Shown: one piece after another, positions 59,864-64,000 of the stretch | Position numbering within the stretch: position 1 is the stretch's first letter | Layout: each line of letters begins with the position of its first letter | Assembly (NCBI RefSeq): GCF_030063455.1 | Contig: NZ_JASITB010000002.1 | Location: 1-64,000 of the forward strand | DNA length: 64,000 nucleotides | Source: Cryobacterium sp. PH31-O1 | GTDB lineage: Bacteria > Actinomycetota > Actinomycetes > Actinomycetales > Microbacteriaceae | Direction: 5' to 3' | The notes under the pieces: model-generated | The model's input: the letters and a program-made list of their open reading frames with translations, nothing else | Told to the model about the DNA's origin: nothing | The model's database searches: none | Position numbers and translations under genes: made by a program

Positions 59864-62142
59864 GCCGCAGGGCCAGTGGGAATGGCCGCAGCGAACAGAG
59901 GCAACACGTTCAACCAATTGTCGCCTGACCTTAGTTCTTGCAGCCGGGCGGCCGATGTGATCGGCCTCTTCTCACCAGCGACCAGGTGATAGATCGATCC
60001 GTCCGGAGTGCGGATCAAATCGGAGGCTTCAGCACCACTCGTCATCAACGCGCAGGTAAATTGATCCATTGCGACGAAGTCGAAGGGGTACAAACCCAGC
60101 AAGTCTGGTGCTACCGCGTGCACGGAACCGCCTGCAGCGACGAACGCGTCCGTTCCGCACGACAAGCCGAATGTCATGTTCGTTGCCCCCAGCGGGTAGG
60201 CCTGAATGCGTTCTTTCGTTGAATAGCTGAAGTCTCCGAATCCGGCTTCACGAGGAAAATCGAAGCTTGAAAGAGCGATCCTGCTGGTCACTCCGTTCAC
60301 GAAAAAGACGGTGGCTTCTTCGGGCGAGCGCACGAGGGTACCAGCACGTAGAGCCACAGGGCCCACGGTGAATGTGGAAATGAGTTCTGACGAGACCGTC
60401 GTAATGACCGGGTCGCCCGTTGGCGTTAGGGCCAAAAGCGCATCCCAACCGCTTATCGGACGGATGTCAGTCGGCATGACCACGTAGACGCTTGCGTCGG
60501 TTGGCGACTTTATGAAGGAACCGGGGGCAATCCCGACCCTTGATGGGTAACTGTCGATGAGCGCTTGGGACACCGGGACTGGGTGGGCAGTGTTACCACC
60601 GCCAGAAATTTCGCGGCGACCGTCGACATTCAGCACTGTGGATGGGCCCGTCCCGGCTGCGCTGACCAAACCGGTGAAACCGTTCGCTGAAGCGGGAATC
60701 ATGAGCAGGCTGGCCGAAATCAACGTACCACCCGTGCGGGGCGTCACACCCAACACGGTTTCGGAACCCTGGTTGATCGCGTAGCGTTTACCGCCCGCGA
60801 GGAGAAAGGAACTCCCCGTTGATCGCGATCTTGCGAATGAACCCTCGCGGACGATGGGTGCCGCCAATGTGAGCGCGGCGACGGCATTTTCGCTCAAGAC
60901 ATTCATTTGGCTGGTGATGCCGGCTAACGCCTGAGATTGCGCGTCCAGAATCTCAGCCTTCTGACCGCCCTGAATGTAGTATCGACTTCCCTCGACGGTT
61001 CCCAATACCGAGGTCAGCATCGGGCCAGTCTGGAAAGAATTGCTCTGTTGGTCGGTGAGCTGCACGTAACCATCTGCATCACAAGAAGCGGCGTAGTCCT
61101 CGGCCTGCCCGCAAGACGAGAACGGGAGTTTCATTCCGGAGTCGTAGAAGTAAATAGTGCCGTCTTTACTGCGAATGGAGCGGCCAACTGGGTGGGCGGT
61201 CGTGAATTTGTTCAAGTAGGCCTGGGAGACGTAACCAACGGCGCCGAGCGGGCTGAGTGAGCTAAGAATACCCAAACTCGTCACCGGATACTTTTTGGTG
61301 CCTGACACCAGAAATACAGTGGCGTTTTCGTTGCTGCGGAGCAAGCTGGTCCCCGTCGTTGGGGATCCGAACCAATCCGTATACATTCGCCAAAAGTTTC
61401 GGTTGCCATACGAACCGCAGGCGTCGCCAGATCCGTAAAGATTAGCGATCGCACTGGCATTTGGTTGATATGGAGTGTAGTTGTACAGTCCCGCCGTCGC
61501 TTGGTTCTGGATGAATACTGAGCTCGATCCGCAGTTCGCGTTGGGATTGAATCGCACCGCATTGACACGGCCTGGTACGTGATTCCACCGAGTCGGGTTC
61601 GCAGCGTAGTACTGGAATTGGAGGGCCGCCGCGTACACCTGATTGAAGAATCCGTAGTATGTAGTATCGCAATCAGCGGTATCGGGGCAGCCGTATCCCG
61701 TAGCACTTCGGTACTGGCGCGCCGTCGGCCAGCTGTCCGATACGAGACCCTGCTCCTTCTCCAAGAGAACGATAATCGCCTTCTGGCTGATGCCGCAGGC
61801 CGCGCCTACCCTGGTGATTATGTCGGCCGCACTCTCATTGGAGCGACCGTCGTAAGCGGCGCAGCGCCCGGAAACAGCGGCCTTGGTCGGCGTATCCTGG
61901 CGGTAGTCCTTCAGACAGGTGTAACCGGATCGACAGGTGGCTACCTGATTGGTTAGAAAGGTCTGCACCGAGCTCGCACTCATTGCCTGACCGTCAAAGA
62001 AGGCCGCGTCGCTGATGATGTTGCCCGGATCAAACAGTGCCCCATTGGCAGCCTGTGCCGAGGACATCGGGGTAACTGCAACGAGAACCGTTGTTGAGAG
62101 CAGAATCGTCACCATCAACCCTATGATTTTTCTGATTCTCAT
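59860..62142 (-). CDS. Secreted lysozyme-like/repeat protein, 760 residues
   Basis: Sec signal peptide ending SSAQA (residue 31). Residues 35-270 form a Cys-rich domain with NIISDAAFFDGQAMSASSVQ, IIVLLEKEQGLVSDSWPT and YGFFNQVYAAALQFQYYAANP; the Glu residues at 128/130 in a helix followed by QGLV recall lysozyme-like enzymes. From about 275 to the end there are six or more repeats of about 65-75 residues, each with a core like TVFLVSGTKKYPV, TIYFYDSGMKLPF or SIYHLVAGEKRPI, perhaps a beta-propeller or wall-binding array. Likely a surface hydrolase or adhesin; the reaction is unproved. Coupled to the lipoprotein gene upstream by ATGA. Confidence 0.65.
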   Translation of the reverse strand: MRIRKIIGLMVTILLSTTVLVAVTPMSSAQAANGALFDPGNIISDAAFFDGQAMSASSVQTFLTNQVATCRSGYTCLKDYRQDTPTKAAVSGRCAAYDGRSNESAADIITRVGAACGISQKAIIVLLEKEQGLVSDSWPTARQYRSATGYGCPDTADCDTTYYGFFNQVYAAALQFQYYAANPTRWNHVPGRVNAVRFNPNANCGSSSVFIQNQATAGLYNYTPYQPNASAIANLYGSGDACGSYGNRNFWRMYTDWFGSPTTGTSLLRSNENATVFLVSGTKKYPVTSLGILSSLSPLGAVGYVSQAYLNKFTTAHPVGRSIRSKDGTIYFYDSGMKLPFSSCGQAEDYAASCDADGYVQLTDQQSNSFQTGPMLTSVLGTVEGSRYYIQGGQKAEILDAQSQALAGITSQMNVLSENAVAALTLAAPIVREGSFARSRSTGSSFLLAGGKRYAINQGSETVLGVTPRTGGTLISASLLMIPASANGFTGLVSAAGTGPSTVLNVDGRREISGGGNTAHPVPVSQALIDSYPSRVGIAPGSFIKSPTDASVYVVMPTDIRPISGWDALLALTPTGDPVITTVSSELISTFTVGPVALRAGTLVRSPEEATVFFVNGVTSRIALSSFDFPREAGFGDFSYSTKERIQAYPLGATNMTFGLSCGTDAFVAAGGSVHAVAPDLLGLYPFDFVAMDQFTCALMTSGAEASDLIRTPDGSIYHLVAGEKRPITSAARLQELRSGDNWLNVLPLFAAAIPTGPAA

Positions 62143-62630
62143 GGGATCTCCAGGCTTAGGGGCGGCGATGATACGGTCAAAGACTCAGATGTATAGGTGA
62201 GGACAATCTGCCAGCTGCCTTTGAAGAGGTCAGCCATTGGTACCTGCACAAAACCACACGAGGTGGTTGAAACGTTGGCGATCGCCGTACTGGTCGCTGT
62301 GTGTTCACTTTCAAAACCAGTAAGGGTAAAGGTGCACTGCCCGCCGTCTTCGACGATGCCCGACACATAGCCGGACGCTGACACATGTTGCCCGTCGACG
62401 TCCACTCCTGCGACGGAAATGACGGCCTCACTGGGAACGATCGGCGCGGAGGAATCCGAGGGTTTCTCCGGTTCCGCGCTAGCAAGGGGTGTTGAAGATG
62501 TCCCCACCGCACCCAGCTCGCCGTTTCCGCCGTACGCGCAAGCACTTATGCATCCGATGATGCAAATTGCGAGGATCGCTGAGCCCGCGTGACGCGCTCT
62601 GATTCTGGGTTGGTTCACTTGCTGTGGCAC
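62139..62630 (-). CDS. Secreted lipoprotein
   Basis: A 163-residue protein with a signal peptide and lipobox ISAC (Cys31), then a Ser/Pro/Glu linker and an Ig-like beta domain of about 90 residues with two Cys (GGQCTFTLTGF and STTSCGFVQVPM) that could pair. It starts the operon with the 760-residue secreted protein and may anchor or assist it. Divergent from the Wzm gene across 121 bp. Confidence 0.75.
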   Translation of the reverse strand: MPQQVNQPRIRARHAGSAILAICIIGCISACAYGGNGELGAVGTSSTPLASAEPEKPSDSSAPIVPSEAVISVAGVDVDGQHVSASGYVSGIVEDGGQCTFTLTGFESEHTATSTAIANVSTTSCGFVQVPMADLFKGSWQIVLTYTSESLTVSSPPLSLEIP

Positions 62631-62751
62631 CGTTCATTATCCATACGGATTCTTAGACTATCCTTTCTCCCCGCGCCGTGGTCAAGAAAAGGTGCTCTCA
62701 GTCTTTGCACCTAGACTCCACATGTCCCTCGCTCACGAACGAAAGTAAGTT

Positions 62752-63672
62752 ATGTCCAGCGCAAGTGCCGAAGAGCGTTCTCTGCGGATCGCCCAGGAAC
62801 CCCTCCTTCCAGTCGGTCAGTCGACGGGCTTCATTACCGGTACTTGGTCGTCCATCAAGGAAGTGTTGGCACACCGAGAGCTTCTCGGGCTGCTCGTGCG
62901 CCGGGAGATCAAGGCCCGATATAAGGACAGTTCACTGGGACTCGTGTGGAGCCTGGCAAAGCCTCTTGCCCAACTCCTGGTGTATTACTTCGCGATCGGA
63001 CAGATCTTGGGGGTGGCCCGAAGTATCCCCAGCTTCGCCATTTTTGTCTTCGTGGGCCTCATCGTTTGGGGACTGTTCACCGAAATCGTCTCAAGCGGAA
63101 CGATGTCCATCGTGAACAACGCCGGGCTAGTGAAGAAGGTCTATCTTCCCCGCGAAATCTTCCCGCTTGCCGCCGTGGGCGGCGGCCTCTTTAACTTTGG
63201 TGTGCAACTCATCATCCTGATTGCGGCCACGATCATCGGAGGACAGGTCCCGCTGACTCCCGATCTGGCTTTAGCGCCTCTGGCCCTCATCAACGTGATC
63301 ATTTTCGCATCTGCCATGGGCATGCTATTGGCCGCGGTGACCGTGTACTTGCGCGATTTGCAGCACCTGATTGAAGTCGTTCTGACGGTGCTGTTCTGGG
63401 CCTCTCCAGTCGTGTATTCCTTCAGTTTCGTGCACGCCGCAATTGCAGGAACATGGCTAGAGCAGCTGTACTTGGCGAACCCCGTGACACTCAGCGTCCT
63501 CGGAATGCAAAAGGCCCTTTGGCTGGCTGGCTCAACCGAGTCCAATCAAGTGAATTTTCCGCCTGACCTCGCCCTGCGACTGTGGATTTCGCTCTTCATA
63601 AGCATCGCTCTTTTGTGGATCGCGCAACGCATATTTTCGCGCCTTCAGGGCAACTTCGCACAGGAGCTATGA
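62752..63672 (+). CDS. wzm: ABC-2 type polysaccharide exporter permease
   Basis: A 306-residue permease with a cytoplasmic N-terminal region, then six predicted membrane segments. LLVRREIKARYKDSSLGLVWSLAKPL is the gate-helix signature of Wzm/TagG proteins. It exports lipid-linked polysaccharide or teichoic acid. Its stop overlaps the ATG of the ATPase gene (ATGA at 63669-63672), so both are coupled. The exported glycan is probably assembled by the neighbouring glycosyltransferases. Confidence 0.93.
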   Translation: MSSASAEERSLRIAQEPLLPVGQSTGFITGTWSSIKEVLAHRELLGLLVRREIKARYKDSSLGLVWSLAKPLAQLLVYYFAIGQILGVARSIPSFAIFVFVGLIVWGLFTEIVSSGTMSIVNNAGLVKKVYLPREIFPLAAVGGGLFNFGVQLIILIAATIIGGQVPLTPDLALAPLALINVIIFASAMGMLLAAVTVYLRDLQHLIEVVLTVLFWASPVVYSFSFVHAAIAGTWLEQLYLANPVTLSVLGMQKALWLAGSTESNQVNFPPDLALRLWISLFISIALLWIAQRIFSRLQGNFAQEL

Positions 63673-64000
63673 GTCATATGAACAACATGCCCTCGATCGT
63701 CCAAGTTCAGAACGTGTCCAAACGCTTTCTGCTCCACAAGGACAAGTCTCTCAAAGAACGCATCATGTTCATGGGACGCGCCCGCAAGCAAGTGGAGGAT
63801 TTTTGGGCCCTACGCGATATTTCACTTGATATTGTCGCCGGCTCGACCGTGGGGCTGGTGGGCCATAACGGTTCCGGCAAGTCCACACTGCTGAAGGTCG
63901 TCGGCGGCATTATCCAGCCGACGAGCGGTTCGGTTGTGCGTCGCGGGCGCATGGCCGCGCTCCTTGAACTTGGAGCCGGATTCCATCCGGACCTGTCCGG
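63669..64000 (+). CDS. wzt: ABC exporter ATP-binding subunit (partial, runs off the window)
   Basis: The first 110 codons are present. They include VQVQNVSKRFLLHKDKSLKERIMF, the short helical insertion typical of polysaccharide exporters, Walker A GHNGSGKST and LLELGAGFHPDLS, the block found in Wzt/TagH proteins. The rest, including Walker B and any C-terminal carbohydrate-binding domain that would distinguish Wzt from TagH, lies beyond 64000. Confidence 0.92.
   Translation, partial: MSHMNNMPSIVQVQNVSKRFLLHKDKSLKERIMFMGRARKQVEDFWALRDISLDIVAGSTVGLVGHNGSGKSTLLKVVGGIIQPTSGSVVRRGRMAALLELGAGFHPDLS

Overview
The window is high-GC DNA from an actinobacterium, most likely a member of the Microbacteriaceae. 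The evidence is strong GC bias at third codon positions, the actinobacterial markers WhiB2, DUF3499, DUF5719 and DUF222/HNH, and several promoters of the leaderless actinobacterial type. No tRNA, rRNA body or CRISPR array is visible. The left edge appears to hold the promoters and boxA leader of an rRNA operon running leftwards out of the window.

Layout. 0-0.5 kb: rrn promoter/leader on the minus strand. 0.7-3.1 kb: ahcY, DUF3499 and a degenerate metallopeptidase. 3.4-12.7 kb: a lipoprotein, a GDPD divergent from a ugpA-ugpE-ugpB-like importer, then a secreted GDPD coupled to a TagF-like/GT4 fusion; together these look like a glycerophosphodiester and polyglycerophosphate turnover module. 12.8-24.1 kb: a GT-C enzyme, a fused cytochrome-b/MsrP-like molybdoenzyme, a methyltransferase, a DUF2064 protein, a GT2, a two-component system, an NAD epimerase and MTA phosphorylase. 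This set resembles the mycobacterial Rv0535-Rv0541c locus for methylthioxylose capping of lipoarabinomannan, so a methylthio-sugar pathway is proposed. 24.2-33 kb: DUF5719, a GT2/multi-TM protein, whiB2 with a palindrome across its promoter, galE, a 46-residue membrane protein, a GlxA-type regulator and manA. 33-42.3 kb: acyl-CoA dehydrogenase, an FAD oxidoreductase with an SRPBCC protein, two tandem O-antigen-ligase-like proteins, an HNH protein and a Phd/VapC pair. 42.4-53.8 kb and 59.9-64 kb: a surface polysaccharide locus with glycosyltransferases, a flippase-like protein, two DUF2142 proteins, DUF2304, GtrA, a secreted 760-residue repeat protein and a Wzm/Wzt exporter.

Inside that locus (53.9-59.5 kb) is a nested mobile-element stack. 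An IS30-family element with 50-bp inverted repeats is split by an IS481-like element (5-bp target duplication) and by an IS110 element, which is itself split near its right end by a second IS110 element. Removing the insertions on paper restores the IS30 transposase frame exactly. The left non-coding end of the first IS110 element contains, in order, two segments matching the two halves of its IS30 target and two segments matching its own right and left ends. That is the arrangement expected of a bridge RNA.

Two sequence families stand out beyond the genes. One is a tandem-palindrome intergenic element with four good copies beside gene 3' ends. The other is the short motif CGGATGC/GCATCCG, which occurs more than once per kb up to about 47 kb and then becomes rare, marking the right-hand polysaccharide/IS region as compositionally different.
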